Source of the DNA: Smittia aterrima
Lineage: Eukaryota > Arthropoda > Insecta > Diptera > Chironomidae
Direction of reading: 5' to 3'
Assembly (NCBI GenBank): GCA_033063855.1
Contig: CP093831.1
Span: forward strand, 3,782,001 to 3,846,000
Length of the DNA: 64,000 bases
The notes below the pieces were generated by a model. That model was given only the letters and a program-made list of their open reading frames with translations. It made no database searches and was not told where the DNA came from. The translations under genes and the position numbers were made by a program. This document shows positions 33,901 to 47,400 of the stretch, in pieces (position 1 is the stretch's first letter; each line of letters begins with the position of its first letter).

Positions 33901-36900
33901 CAAATTTGAATTGATGTTAATGACGATTCTCTTCGCTGCTGGCGCTTTGCAAACAATCTTAAATGATATTTCCATTATTTTATCATTTCTTTCTCGAGAC
34001 AACGCTTTCCAGTGCCTAAGAAACTTTCTTTCTCGAGCAAAAAAAAAATCGAAGATTCATGATGCCGCTTTTGCGGAAATCTATGTCGCTTTTCAATTTT
34101 TCCTCTCTCGCGTTCTAGAAATAAATCATCCTTTGGCAATGCTATCTCTGATGTTTTATCTTCTATTTTCTTCGAGACTCTATTTATAAACTTTACCTTG
34201 CCATCTCAAGTCTCAAGCAAGAAAACAACTTCGATGCAAAGCTCTTCGAAGGAAGTGAACTTTAAGATCAGTTTTCAAGATCCCGACACGATTTCTGATT
34301 TCGAAAACGCAATTGAAAATAAAGTGGTTTTACTCGATAACGGATAAGCGCTGAAGTGATTTTATTTAATCTTGTTTAAGAGTTTGTAAAGTGAGAATAA
34401 AGTTTCATTTGAAAATATTTCCTTTCGCTGATAAAATCTTTCTTTCAATTTAAGAAAGAAAAAATCTCGATGACTGCAGATTGTTCGCAAAAGCATAATT
34501 ACTTTGTCTAATTACTAATTAACCTTAGCTTTTAATAGCTTCGCCGCTAATTACAGCGAGAACCTTGAAGGCAGCGAATGGTTTCGGTCGTAGCGTTAAT
34601 GTCAATTAAGTTTTCAAGAGAAAGAACGTCCGTCATCATTCATTCATGACTTTCCGCGAAGAACACCGGAATGCTCTAGAAAAAAGATTTTATTTATTGA
34701 AAGAAAGCATCCAAAGCCGGATGATCAACTGCTCCCACGAGTGCAATTGGTTAAGAGAACATTTTTATAAGATTTTCTCTGAGGAAATTGATTTATAAAT
34801 AAATTTTCTTCTTTGCCCTCTACCGAAGTTTGACACTTTGCGGAGAAAAATTTTCAATGAAGAGGATGAACACCGGAAATCAAATTTCATTGAACGAGAT
34901 GGGTGGAAAAATTGCTGAATGTTTGCACTGACACGATAATAGAAAAAAACCGAGGAGTCATTCAGATATGAAATGAAAAGCTGGAACAGCAAATTTATTA
35001 TTAAACTCCTCAAATTTCATTTACAAAAGAAAAGTTTACAGAAAAGTAAGAAAATTAAAAAGTAAAAATCAATTTAAACTTTTTGCAGCTTAATGAAGCT
35101 TCAAAATTGAGGAAATTGATACTTCTAATTGAACATGAGCCGAAGTGAAAAACTTTTCAATGAACAAATTCCTTTAGGGGGCTTCTCAAGAATCATTGAG
35201 ATTAAGAGTTTAATATAAAAGCGCAAACATCACGTCGTTACTAATGATGTGTCAACTTTATCGATCGATCATTATCAAGTTTCTAAGATAAACTCAATTT
35301 TAAATTATAAAATCGCCATCTTGGACATTTTTCAATGAAATTACAGTTGATTGCTAATTACATAAATTTTCATTCAATAAAAAGAAAAAAAAACTTCAGA
35401 AATGTCTCAGCGATTTTTCTCATGGGAATAATCCATCAATGATTCGCATTTGAGCTTGAAGAGCTTCGTCATCTCAAGATTTGAAATGTCGTTTCACGTG
35501 AAGCGAAAAGAAAACATAAAAACATGTGGAATTCATTCTTTCTATCGCAGGTTTTACAAGCTTTAGAAGCCTCCTTCGCGATATCCCCTTCTCTCATAAA
35601 ATTTCATTTATTCGGCGGAATGTTTCTTCTCGACATTTTTTTCATTGCGACTGGAAAGAAAATCAAGAGTCGAATGAAATATTGAGACGTAAGGGGGAGG
35701 CAAGGAACGACACTACCAACAAAATTGAAATATAATGAGGAGTCGCGAGAAAATTACAGAAGCTGCGAGTTGGATGAATTCCTATTGCGCCGTCATCGGG
35801 AGCGAAAGTGTCGTAACGAGCAGAGAAGAATGTGACTGCTCGTACTTAGGAAAGTAGAAAAGTTTTAAGAAAAGAATGAATTGACAATTTTCCCTCATCC
35901 CATTGCCATTAAGACTTCTTTTTAATTTTATCATCAGCGTGAAATATTATGAGAAGCGAAGAGGAAAAGTGTGAACGCGACACGTTCGAGTGCGCTAACA
36001 ACTTAAAGCTCCCTAAAGCTTAGCAATTCAATAAACTTTGAGCTGATTAAGACTTTCTCTCGCGTAGTGGGTGAAGGCAAGTGCTTGCCTGTCGAATCTG
36101 ATAAATTGCTTCCCTCAATTGAAAGGCAATGGAACAAGCTGTTATTTGATTTGCTCAAGTGAACAAGCGAGTTTGTTTCCCTCCTCATTTCTCTCGGCAA
36201 ACATATCAAACAACCGTTGAGACTTCTGGCATTTTATTTTCTCTCCTCCGAAATGTGAGCGATAACAAGCGATACTTTTCAGATTTCAGGAATGGCATCG
36301 GCTGGTGATATTCGAACAAAACATGAAAGGATCCTTGATTTTCAAATCACGTCCCTTGAAATAGATTTTGAGAATGTGAGATGGCAAAACGATGAAAGCA
36401 ATGTGATTAAATGGTGTCATAATAAAAAGAATCTCTCTCACTGAATTGAACCTTTTATTGTGAGGAGTGGTAAGGCGGACGACGTACTTAGCTCTCGCCA
36501 CCGAATAAATCTCGTTTTATTACGATCAATATTTCATTGCACTCGAAGAGGAAAACTTATTAAACGAAATAAAAACAGAATTCTAAAGCGTCCCAACTAA
36601 GTGGATTTTTTTCAAGAACATGACATTTGTATTCTCAGCAGATTTCTTTTCTTGACGGAATTAACAAGACGTGCGTGGAGTTTTTAAAGCGATTGTTTGC
36701 TTTCTCGGCTATTTTCGATTTTTTTAACATTTCATTAGAACTTGATTGAAGTTTTGAGCTTTGTCGATGCAATCTCAATGCGACTCATCACAAAACTAAT
36801 TTATTTAGAAACGGTGTAAACAGTGAAAGCAAAGCAGCTCGCGTGACCATTAATCAATACATTTAATCGCACAAACAGACGCCGTAAAGGAAATCATCGA

Positions 36901-38328
36901 ATTATTCAATTTGAGTTTTTGTATGTTTTCATAAATCGATTTACATTTGTTTACTTCGGAATGTTTTCCCTTTATATAAAGAAAATAATTTATGGCACAG
37001 TGATTGGTAATTGTTGAATATTCCAATTTATTTCAAATTATTTTCAGTGAAATTCGTCAATTGTCGATCAAATCTAAAACTGCTCGAATCACTTGAAAAT
37101 TAATCAACTGATGCTTCGAGTGCTCGTCATGATGAATTTTATCCAATGGAGACACTTCATGCAAAATTTTATTCAAGAGTACGGTTTAATGGCAATAAAA
37201 AAAGATTCTTCAGCACAATTTTCGAACGATAGAGCTTTGCGGGAGTGAAGTCGCATTACGCTGAGCAGCAGATTTGCTTTTATTTGCGAGGTTTAACGTA
37301 TTTTCAGCTGAACGATTTTGCCAGCGGTGCGTGTCATCAACAAAGTTCAACTCAATGCTGTACCTTTTTATTCCACAATAATTGGCTTTCTACTGCTTGA
37401 TGCTCCTTCGAAAATAAATCTTGTCTGCTAATCCAACGAATGGTTTTATCCAAAAACATATTACGTAACGAGAAATTGCCGAGGCAGCAGATCTAAATCT
37501 CTTGCATCTGATAATTTATATTTTCTGCTCTTATGAAAAACACTCTACAATCTACGATCATTCGACGAGTTACACTTTTGGTTCTGACGTCGAAATCAAT
37601 CACTTCCGCTTCTTGTTAAACTTCATTTAGATTTTAAAATATTTCTTTTACAATCATTTCAACGACTTCACCCGTTAAGAATCTTTTTAAATTCGCTTAT
37701 TTTGTACACTAATCTTCACACTTATAATTTATTTTCTATTTTCTAACTTTTATATTTTTTTTTAACATTAGGTAACTAAACTTTTCATTTTTAAATTTTC
37801 TTTTCAGCTTTAAAGTTGCTTTTTTTTGATTTAGGAAATGCAATGCACTCAATTCCGATGATACAAAGACGGAGTTCTTGTTGGCACTGAATCGAAAACG
37901 GCAAAGGAATAGTCGGAAGTCGTCTCGCGTGGTGAGTTTCTCATTCGAAAATCGAACTGCGCAAACGTCAGAGAAATGCAGCCGCGTGCACTGTGATGAG
38001 AATTGGCGATGCTCAAGGTCGATCAGAGGAAAAGAATCTTGTGCAATTGTTTTCTTTGGCGCCTCGTTATGCATCAAACTTTATCGAAATTGATATATCA
38101 TTGTTTGCCGTCAGATTACGAACATTATCTCAAGGTCGTCGAGAGAACGTTCGATCAATTTAATGGGAATCACCAATTATGTGACGACTTCGATGACGAC
38201 AAAGTACGGACAGAGATATTTGATATTTCTATTTGAGATCATGACATCAAACGTGAAATAGATTAAAAACACATTCATCAATCATCCGATTAATGCTTAT
38301 CCGTTATCTTATCGTTTCGTGCAATTTC
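30983..38328. other. Gene-poor region upstream of Cngl exons
   Basis: 7.3 kb without a recognisable gene. It should contain the missing first exon(s) and promoter of Cngl and regulatory DNA of the plus-strand chitin-binding gene. A GC-richer patch at 37880-38060 with a GTGAGT donor on the plus strand could be a non-coding first exon, but this is not supported further. Confidence 0.35.
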
Positions 38329-38370
38329 TTTAAAACCGAGACGATCGCGACTCTTTTCGCTTAGTCAGTT
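38329..38370 (+). promoter_or_regulatory. Predicted core promoter of the chitin-binding protein gene
   Basis: Initiator TCAGTT at 38365-38370, 39 bases before the ATG, with a TTTAAAA box at 38329-38335. The spacing is a little longer than the usual 30 bases, so the initiator is the more trustworthy element. Confidence 0.4.
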
Positions 38371-38408
38371 TTTAGCCTCGAAGTTGCGCGTGTTTTGCAA
38401 AAAATAAA

Positions 38409-41342
38409 ATGAAATTAATTGCTACAATATTATTGCTGGGAAACCTTTTAAAAATTGGTTTGGCACAAGTTGATCCGAGATGTCCATTGTTAAACGACCC
38501 TGAGTTTACTGTTCACTTACCGCATGAATATGATTGCAATCTTTTCTACAAATGTGATTGGGGAAAAGCAGTGCAAATGAGTTGTCCACCAGATCTGCAT
38601 TTCAATCCAATTCTTGAAGTTTGCGACTGGCCGCAAAACGCTGGTTGCATTGGCGGAGAAAGCTCTTCAACAACTGCACAAGTAACAGATACAACAAATG
38701 ATGGCGGAGTTAGCGATTCAACAAATGACGGCGGAGTTAGTGACACAACAAATAATCAAGGTGATGGTACAACTTCTGATAATCCAGTTCAAGTCACTTC
38801 CGACTCCGGGCGTGATCCAAGATGTCCAGCAGATAACGGTCAATGGGCTGTTCATCTCCCTCACGAATATGATTGCGCACTCTTCTACAAATGCGATTGG
38901 GGAATTCCTGTTCTCCAGGAGTGCCCTCCAGGACTTCATTTCAATCCAATTCTTGAAGTTTGCGACTGGCCACAAAACGCTGGCTGCATTGGCGGAGAAA
39001 GCTCTTCAACAACTGCACAAGTAACAGATACAACAAATGACGGCGGAGTTAGTGACACAACAAATAATCAAGGAGGTGATACAACTTCTGATAATCCAGT
39101 TCAAGTCACTTCCGACTCCGGGCGTGATCCAAGATGTCCAGCAGATAACGGTCAATGGGCTGTTCATCTCCCACATGAATATGATTGCGCACTCTTCTAC
39201 AAATGCGATTGGGGAATTCCTGTTCTCCAGGAGTGCCCTCCAGGACTTCATTTCAATCCAATTCTTGAAGTTTGCGACTGGCCACAAAACGCTGGCTGCA
39301 TTGGCGGAGAAAGCTCTTCAACAACTGCACAAGTAACAGATACAACAAATGATGGCGGAGTTAGCGACACAACAAATGACGGCGGAGTTAGCGACACAAC
39401 AAATAATCAAGGTGATGGTACAACTTCTGATAATCCAGTTCAAGTCACTTCCGACTCCGGGCGTGATCCAAGATGTCCAGCAGATAACGGTCAATGGGCT
39501 GTTCATCTCCCACACGAATATGATTGCACACTCTTCTACAAATGCGATTGGGGAATTCCTGTTCTCCAGGAGTGCCCTCCAGGACTTCATTTCAATCCAA
39601 TTCTTGAAGTTTGCGACTGGCCACAAAACGCTGGCTGCATTGGCGGAGAAAGCTCTTCAACAACTGCACAAGTAACAGATACAACAAATGATGGCGGAGT
39701 TAGCGATTCAACAAATGACGGCGGAGTTAGTGACACAACAAATAATCAAGGAGGTGATACAACTTCTGATAATCCAGTTCAAGTCACTTCCGACTCCGGG
39801 CGTGATCCAAGATGTCCAGCAGATAACGGTCAATGGGCTGTTCATCTCCCACACGAATATGATTGCACACTCTTCTACAAATGCGATTGGGGAATTCCTG
39901 TTCTCCAGGAGTGCCCTCCAGGACTTCATTTCAATCCAATTCTTGAAGTTTGCGACTGGCCACAAAACGCTGGTTGCATTGGCGGAGAAAGCTCTTCAAC
40001 AACTGCACAAGTAACAGATACAACAAATGATGGCGGAGTTAGCGACACAACAAATGACGGCGGAGTTAGCGACACAACAAATAATCAAGGTGATGGTACA
40101 ACTTCTGATAATCCAGTTCAAGTCACTTCCGACTCCGGGCGTGATCCAAGATGTCCAGCAGATAACGGTCAATGGGCTGTTCATCTCCCTCACGAATATG
40201 ATTGCGCACTCTTCTACAAATGCGATTGGGGAATTCCTGTTCTCCAGGAGTGCCCTCCAGGACTTCATTTCAATCCAATTCTTGAAGTTTGCGACTGGCC
40301 ACAAAACGCTGGCTGCATTGGCGGAGAAAGCTCTTCAACAACTGCACAAGTAACAGATACAACAAATGATGGCGGAGTAAGCGACACAACAAATGACGGC
40401 GGAGTTAGCGACACAACAAATAATCAAGGTGATGGTACAACTTCTGATAATCCAGTTCAAGTCACTTCCGACTCCGGGCGTGATCCAAGATGTCCAGCAG
40501 ATAACGGTCAATGGGCTGTTCATCTCCCACATGAATATGATTGCGCACTCTTCTACAAATGCGATTGGGGAATTCCTGTTCTCCAGGAGTGCCCTCCAGG
40601 ACTTCATTTCAATCCAATTCTTGAAGTTTGCGACTGGCCACAAAACGCTGGCTGCATTGGCGGAGAAAGCTCTTCAACAACTGCACAAGTAACAGATACA
40701 ACAAATGATGGCGGAGTAAGCGACACAACAAATGACGGCGGAGTTAGCGACACAACAAATAATCAAGGTGATGGTACAACTTCTGATAATCCAGTTCAAG
40801 TCACTTCCGACTCCGGGCGTGATCCAAGATGTCCAGCAGATAACGGTCAATGGGCTGTTCATCTCCCTCACGAATATGATTGCGCACTCTTCTACAAATG
40901 CGATTGGGGAATTCCTGTTCTCCAGGAGTGCCCTCCAGGACTTCATTTCAATCCAATTCTTGAAGTTTGCGACTGGCCACAAAACGCTGGCTGCATTGGC
41001 GGAGAAAGCTCTTCAACAACTGCACAAGTAACAGATACAACAAATGATGGCGGAGTAAGCGACACAACAAATGACGGCGGAGTTAGCGAAACAACAAATA
41101 ATCAAGGTGATGGTACAACTTCTGATAATCCAGTTCAAGTCACTTCCGACTCCGGGCGTGATCCAAGATGTCCAGCAGATAATGGTCAATGGGCTGTTCA
41201 TCTCCCACATGAATATGATTGCGCACTCTTCTACAAATGCGATTGGGGAATTCCTGTTCTCCAGGAGTGCCCTCCAGGACTTCATTTCAATCCAATTCTT
41301 GAAGTTTGCGACTGGCCACAAAACGCTGGCTGCACGCTTTAA
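38409..41342 (+). CDS. Secreted peritrophin-like protein with nine CBM14 chitin-binding domains
   Basis: 977 residues, single exon. The signal peptide spans about 1-19 (ATILLLGNLLKIGLA). There are nine type-2 chitin-binding (CBM14/peritrophin-A) domains, each with six cysteines in the pattern PRC, YDC, YKC, C, EVC, AGC. The first is divergent (PLLNDPEFTVHLPHEYDCN); the other eight differ by only a few residues, such as CALFYKC versus CTLFYKC. Domains are joined by Ser/Thr/Asn/Asp-rich linkers containing one or two 9-residue TNDGGVSDT units; these look like mucin-type O-glycosylation sites. Such proteins cross-link chitin in the gut peritrophic matrix or in cuticle and tracheal lining. The protein ends right after the last domain (GCTL). 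Expression site cannot be told from sequence. Confidence 0.95.
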   Translation: MKLIATILLLGNLLKIGLAQVDPRCPLLNDPEFTVHLPHEYDCNLFYKCDWGKAVQMSCPPDLHFNPILEVCDWPQNAGCIGGESSSTTAQVTDTTNDGGVSDSTNDGGVSDTTNNQGDGTTSDNPVQVTSDSGRDPRCPADNGQWAVHLPHEYDCALFYKCDWGIPVLQECPPGLHFNPILEVCDWPQNAGCIGGESSSTTAQVTDTTNDGGVSDTTNNQGGDTTSDNPVQVTSDSGRDPRCPADNGQWAVHLPHEYDCALFYKCDWGIPVLQECPPGLHFNPILEVCDWPQNAGCIGGESSSTTAQVTDTTNDGGVSDTTNDGGVSDTTNNQGDGTTSDNPVQVTSDSGRDPRCPADNGQWAVHLPHEYDCTLFYKCDWGIPVLQECPPGLHFNPILEVCDWPQNAGCIGGESSSTTAQVTDTTNDGGVSDSTNDGGVSDTTNNQGGDTTSDNPVQVTSDSGRDPRCPADNGQWAVHLPHEYDCTLFYKCDWGIPVLQECPPGLHFNPILEVCDWPQNAGCIGGESSSTTAQVTDTTNDGGVSDTTNDGGVSDTTNNQGDGTTSDNPVQVTSDSGRDPRCPADNGQWAVHLPHEYDCALFYKCDWGIPVLQECPPGLHFNPILEVCDWPQNAGCIGGESSSTTAQVTDTTNDGGVSDTTNDGGVSDTTNNQGDGTTSDNPVQVTSDSGRDPRCPADNGQWAVHLPHEYDCALFYKCDWGIPVLQECPPGLHFNPILEVCDWPQNAGCIGGESSSTTAQVTDTTNDGGVSDTTNDGGVSDTTNNQGDGTTSDNPVQVTSDSGRDPRCPADNGQWAVHLPHEYDCALFYKCDWGIPVLQECPPGLHFNPILEVCDWPQNAGCIGGESSSTTAQVTDTTNDGGVSDTTNDGGVSETTNNQGDGTTSDNPVQVTSDSGRDPRCPADNGQWAVHLPHEYDCALFYKCDWGIPVLQECPPGLHFNPILEVCDWPQNAGCTL
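38653..41340 (+). repeat. Tandem coding repeat of 339 bp (one unit 312 bp) in the chitin-binding gene
   Basis: Eight successive linker-plus-domain units. All have a period of 339 bases except the second, which at 312 lacks one 27-base (9-residue) linker unit. Units are almost identical at third codon positions too. Linkers 2 and 4 share a GGDTT variant while the others have GDGTT, which suggests unit exchange by unequal crossing-over or conversion. Confidence 0.95.
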
Positions 41343-41406
41343 TCTTATGATAAACCTTATCTCTTAGTCACATATTTTTGAACAAAAACTCAAATTGTAT
41401 TCAGAT

Positions 41407-41412
41407 AATAAA
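41407..41412 (+). terminator. Poly(A) signal of the chitin-binding protein gene
   Basis: AATAAA 65 bases beyond the stop codon. Confidence 0.6.
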
Positions 41413-44400
41413 TTTTAAAAATAACTCGATAAAAAGTCTCGTCGACAGATTTATTTCCAAAGGAACAAACAATAAAGCAATTAACGTCGAACGTCTAAAT
41501 TGGAAAATATTAATGTTCCAATCAAGAGTCGTTACGAAAAGCTCCGAGACATGTGTCGCTCGAGACTTCAGCTGTTCTCGCTGCTCATAAAACTTGACAG
41601 ATGTTTTACAAAGCCGATTATGTAGTTGACGTCGTAATTCAATAAAATTCGTAATCAAGTTGAATAATGAGAAAGTCGTTTCTTCCGCAACGGAAACTGT
41701 AGCTCACTGACTAGATATTTCTTTAATTTACAACTTTAAATTGGATGAAAGGCCGTGGTTGCAGATAAAAAAGTTTTAATGTTTTTCGCAGAGTTTGAAA
41801 TACAATCTACGTCGAGTCACGAGCTTATGCGATTAAAATTCAAGTGAGTAGAAAGCTTCGTTGAACTCATAAACAATTCAAAATTCAAGTGAATTCGCTT
41901 CAGTTTCAGTGAAGCTTACGAACCGGCAGCAAAATCTATCGAGAGATAAGAGTACACATTTTCAATTGAACTTTTGCCTTATGATTTTTATTTCGCAATC
42001 TTGCAACTTCAAACGTTGATGAAGACGAATGACGTTCGATTTAGCTTGAAATTGAATTCTGCATTCGATTATGATTTGCTTACATTCTTTCTCCCTCAAT
42101 TTACTTTGCTGAACATAACTGTCAGAAAAAAAACATGGCTTATCAGCTTCCGCTTTGTCAGACGTTGGTTCGACAAGCTCAAAGCTTTCAATCGTTGAAT
42201 CTTCATACAGCAACGATTCCTAATAACAAATTGCGCAATAAGCTCTTGAGTTTATTATTCAATGACTCTGAAATCCGATTAAGTTTAAGGAATTTTTCTT
42301 TAAAGTGAAAGCTTGTCGATTTGAAGAAAAAGTCATCTTTTATCAAGCTCCAAAAGTAATTTTTCTAGAAAGCTTTAAACAGAAGTTTTAAATAAATTCG
42401 CTATCATTTATCTTCGTTATCACGTAAATATCCGGAAACTCGTATGAAACAACTTCAAACTCAAATCAGTTAATCAAGCTACTTGAGATAACAAAAACCG
42501 GATGCAAAAGTCCAAACTCTAATTGTAATCAAGACTCTTGATTCAAGTGTACACAAACTTTCTTGATTTTCAATCTTGCTTAATCGATGTACATGCTCAC
42601 ACGTCAGAGCTAAGCTCTGAAAACTTCGAGGAATCATGTCGCCTTCAATTCTTGCTCAACGTTCGTTATACAATCAATTTAAAATAATATTTATCGATAC
42701 TCTCAATGCAACAGCGGAGAGTCATCGAATACTTAGTCGACGTAGTATGAATAAATATTTATGCGTTCAGAGACACGAAAACACTCCGAAGTGAATAATC
42801 TAATTTAATCAATGAAAATTGAATAATTTTTGGGATGGCTTTCTTTCAATTCCAAGGGAATTCCTTTAAGATCCTTCTTCGTTCAAACTGAAAGCGACCG
42901 GCGACCTTTTGTTAAAGAATTTTGCTGTGAAAAGTTGCGAAGATAAGTAGGTTGAGGTGTTCAAGAGAGGCGTCGTTAATGTTATTTCCCTCGACGAAAA
43001 GAAAAAAAAGAAATCAATGAGGATTCATTTGATAGACTATGGCAAAAGAAAAAAGCTTTCTTTTCGAGGAAAGCATTACTTAAGAGTCATTGAGCTAGCC
43101 GTGATTGGAAGCCTTTCGAATTGAACTTTCGCAGAAATCTCTTTGCAAAATGTTTCCAATCACTTTGTCGGGTCTACGAAGAAGAGCGGAAGCAAAAAGG
43201 GATCGAGGAGACTGAGAGAAAATTTATGTAAATTCATTCTAATGAGACACGGCAAGTGTTGAGCGGAGGCACCAATTTGTGGAATCTGTGCTGGATCTCA
43301 TATTTTCTAAATGACGACGACAGGATGTAACCAAGCGAACTTCTTTCCTTCATGCTTTCGTTAGAATGTCTGTCACAGTATAAACAAATTTTTTATTAGC
43401 GCCAACACAAAGGATCCAAAATTGCGATTTTCCTGTGTTGAAAAAGTTTTTTCCGGAATTAATTCTACGTGCCACTTGAAATTTTTTAGCACGAGAGTCT
43501 GTTACCGACGTCGGATTGAAAGTTCTGAATTATTCAACGGATTTAAATCTCTGGGAATTAAGCCGACAGTTCAAATTCCAAGAGCTTATTACTTACAACA
43601 CATCCGATTAACGCAGAGAGTTCAAGGAAGCAGGAAGTTCCATTAATCTCTCTTTAAAGCATTCTTCTACTTATGCATTCGACTTTTCACGCTGTCGACT
43701 CTCGTCGGATTCATGAAAAATGGTTTAGGTTTATTTTATTTTACCGCTAAGCGAGCAGAGAGATGTTCCAGCCTTTCGACAGTAAGAATGTTAATTCTAA
43801 CAATTTATCAGCGAGCTCCCTTTCACCAAGCAAGATAAATGGAGTTTTCGTAGTGAAATTCAATCTACCGCCCTTGGATGGTTAACCTCGTCTCAATAAT
43901 TCATAAGTTGTCAGTGAATCTTTCGCAATTGAAGCAGAAAACTTTTTCAATATATTTAAAACCCTTCGAGGTAAAGCTTTACTTTGTGCAAATCTAAAAA
44001 GTTTCTCCTCCAATAACAGATAGCAAAACCATCAAGAAATGACGGCTGATGAGAGTTTTTGATTGCGAAACTGTTTTTCTCTGCTGAAGACGAGAAACTT
44101 TACCCGATTCGCAGTCGCTCAATATTTCAATTCGCAATTTCCATTTTTTTTTCTCTCTATCATATTTCTTTTTCAAATAGAAAAAGCGTCAATGTTGCAA
44201 CATAACAAGGCGCCACGAATATGAATCAAATGCAAACATGAATGCATCAGTTGAGTCTTATTCCAATGAGAAATGAATTTCCGCTCTATTGATGTCGTTC
44301 ATCAGCTTGGAAACCAATTTCTCTGTAGCAAATGAACACATTGAGCACTCAAAGTAATATTTCAATGATTAAAATTTGCATTCAATTCTCTTAATCCCAG

Positions 44401-47400
44401 ATAACAAAACTTTGAATGCCTCGAACTAGAGAAACTAACTAAATAGAAAGCCCTTCAATTTGTTTGATCTCAAATTGCTGAAACACTTGAAAACAGATGA
44501 ACGATTACCCACAGTGACCGAAAAAAAAAAGAATTTAAATGCAAAAGCTTAAGTCGATTTACAAAACTCTCCGCCTTTAAACCTCGACTTGGCTTCTCCC
44601 CTATAATCTCATTCAAATGAGCCAGGGGAACAACAGCTCAAAGTTGAAAACTATTATTATGAAAAAGTTTAAAATTGAAGCATTTGCTTCGATATTCTTC
44701 TAACTAGAATTAGCTTGGAATGTTTCGAGCACGTTGAAAGTTTGACTGAAGAAGCATTAATAAAAGAATTTCCTTAATTCAAAAGACGTGCTCGTTTGGC
44801 TAACAAGGAATCAGCTGCTTGGGAAACTTTTAGAAATAAAGAGAAAGAAAATAGCTTCGAGAAAAACAATAAACACGGAAAAGAAATCATGAACTTTGGA
44901 AACTTTTCTTCCTTCAAAGACCAAAACGATCGTCAGATTTCTTTATGTGTGTTTCACATCTTCTGACTTTGATAGATGAAAACGTTTCGTTTAAAGTTTC
45001 ATCAAACATCCGTGACAAAGAAAGAGTAAAATGCAGTTGAACAAATTTCCGTTGAAGTTTTTAACTTCCTGTTCCTCGTGCAGAACAATAAATTTGCAGA
45101 ATCATTCGTGAAATCGCAAATGAAACAGGAAATTTTGTTTTCGAAAGCAAACTCTCTTTTCTATCAAAATTTTCACCACAGACCTGCGCACGTTTAGATT
45201 TCGAAATTATTGCAGAAATATTTTGTTAACACTCGTCGTCAGTCAATTCAAAGAATTCTCTTGAAATGTTTTTTGTTTTCTATTCTCGTCAGTAAATCTT
45301 TTTGTTGCCATTAAAGATTCACAGTCCACTTTCGCTTTCGATTATTCATGAAAAATTCACAAGAGTTGCTTAATCATTTAGACATCCCTCCGTCGTTCGG
45401 TGAACCAGAAATCGATGTTCACATCTTATAAAAAATTTAAACGACACAAAAACTTTTAGGATTTCTCTAAACTCGAATTGAAGTGAAGAGTTTGAAGTCA
45501 AAGTTTTTCATTTTACATTCTTAGAATGACTCTCCACATTTCTAACGACAAATTAAAACTTCTCGAACAACATCAAATTAATTGACTTATTTCAAAGAAT
45601 TTCTGGTTTCTGAGATTTCCTATTGACATTCCTCGGATATGTAGAAGCTCTTTTTCCAAGCAAAGCCTAGCAACCACTAAAGAATTTTCAAATGGAATCG
45701 CATGAGCATGTGATTTCCTTCACCGCAACACACATTCTGCCCAAGAGAGAAACAAGCAACTCAAGGACGAGCCGTAAAAAGGAAAAGTCGTAAGGAAAAG
45801 CAAAAGGAACGGAAATATTGTTTATCGTTCATCATGAAAAATGCAAAGGGCGTTAAGAGCATAAGTGAAAATTTCCTCTAAATTATTCTCGCTTCCTTAA
45901 TTTTGTTTCGCCTTTTGACATTTAACAAACTTTCAAACAAACTTTCTCAAATGACGATTACTGATAATTGCACACCTCAGGCGATGTAAAGTTATTTTAA
46001 TGATTTCTTCGAGCTTCGTGATTGTATTTCTGATTTTACTCATGCGTTCTCCCTGAAGCAGAAACTGGGGCAAGAGGAAATATTGGTTTTCGATCAATTG
46101 CTTTCAATGTAAACCTTCACCGAACAAATTGCTCATTCACTGTGGCGTTACTCATTTACAGAGCAATGTGCTTTTGGTGAAGGTTTCATTATCAGTTTGA
46201 GAGTATGAGGTTTCTTCTATGAATGCAGCCACTAATCTCTTGAATTACAAGAACCGAGCACGTAGTCAACGTACATTTGAGGATATTATTGATTTCCCTA
46301 ACTATCTGGTCTCGACGGCTTGATGAAACTAGATTAACATAAAATCCCTTTTTATCGATCAGAGAGTCTGACGATGAGAGTTGGGTAGATTCGTTTTAGA
46401 AAAGGCAAAGCTTTTTGATTAAAATATTACGAGCGAGTGGGATTTTTCTTACTATATAAAAGATCATTCATCTCTTAAAGGAAATAAGCATTTCTGCCAG
46501 TTAAGAGAGGTCGATGAAATATTCTTGTTCAGATTAGATTTCAAACTCGACCCATCACCATCTCGTTGGTTATTTTACTCTTCGTCTGCTTCCGACCGCT
46601 GCCCTCAGAAACCGCTGAAATGAAAATGAAACAGCTTTTCCATCTCACACTCTCAAATTCAATTTATGGATGAGAATTTAAAAAAAAATATGGTAATTGA
46701 AGACGATGGGAAAGATCTAGCTTAAAGCAAGGCCACTTGAATGGTGGTCCTCAAAGAATAAATCCTACAATCAAAATGAATTACAACGGCAATCCACATA
46801 AGCCTTGGCCGCACATTTCTTTGAAAGCATGTGCAGGCTGCGAAAACGATAAATAAAACGGAAATCAACGAGCAACAATAAAAAGGTTTTTATCTCATAA
46901 TGTGATTTGCGTCAATAAAATTCCCAAAACCGTTGTTTGTTTATTGATGAGGGAGCGCAAATAAAATCAAAGGGATTTAAGGATCACGCTTGCATGCTTT
47001 ATCATCCTAGCGGAACATAGCAAAGTCTTTGAAAGGCGAAGTGAGTTATCAATTGCACGTGAAGTTGACATGAAAGAGTTTACTGCTTGAGAGTCGAGTA
47101 AGCAATAAAGGCGAGCATGACACGATGTTGCTGATAAAAATCTCTCGACTCGTCAAAGGACAAAAGGGAATTAGGTTAAAAGCTTCAGAAGTAGAGATGC
47201 CGTCAGTGAGGACCAGGAAGGTTGACACTTTAATAAACTCGGTCGCTTTATTATGCAGTGAGCCTAACATAACTCAATTTGTGTTGATCTCAGTAACGCT
47301 TAGCTTTTCATTTGCTTACCTTAGTCTTATGATAGATAAACGAGACAAAGAGGAAAACTATTGCTCGCTGAACTTGAAAAATCCATTAAACTTTCTTAAA

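Noticed and set aside
37736..38236. Possible exons or small genes just upstream of the chitin-binding gene
   Set aside because: Moderate GC and a GTGAGT donor are present, but no protein similarity and the downstream gene has its own initiator close to the ATG.
38546..41367. Series of 85-108-codon frames on both strands repeating every 339 bp
   Set aside because: They are alternative-frame readings of the chitin-binding repeat; their periodicity comes from the real gene.
43422..43646. 74-codon plus-strand frame
   Set aside because: No motif or splice context; consistent with chance in AT-rich DNA.
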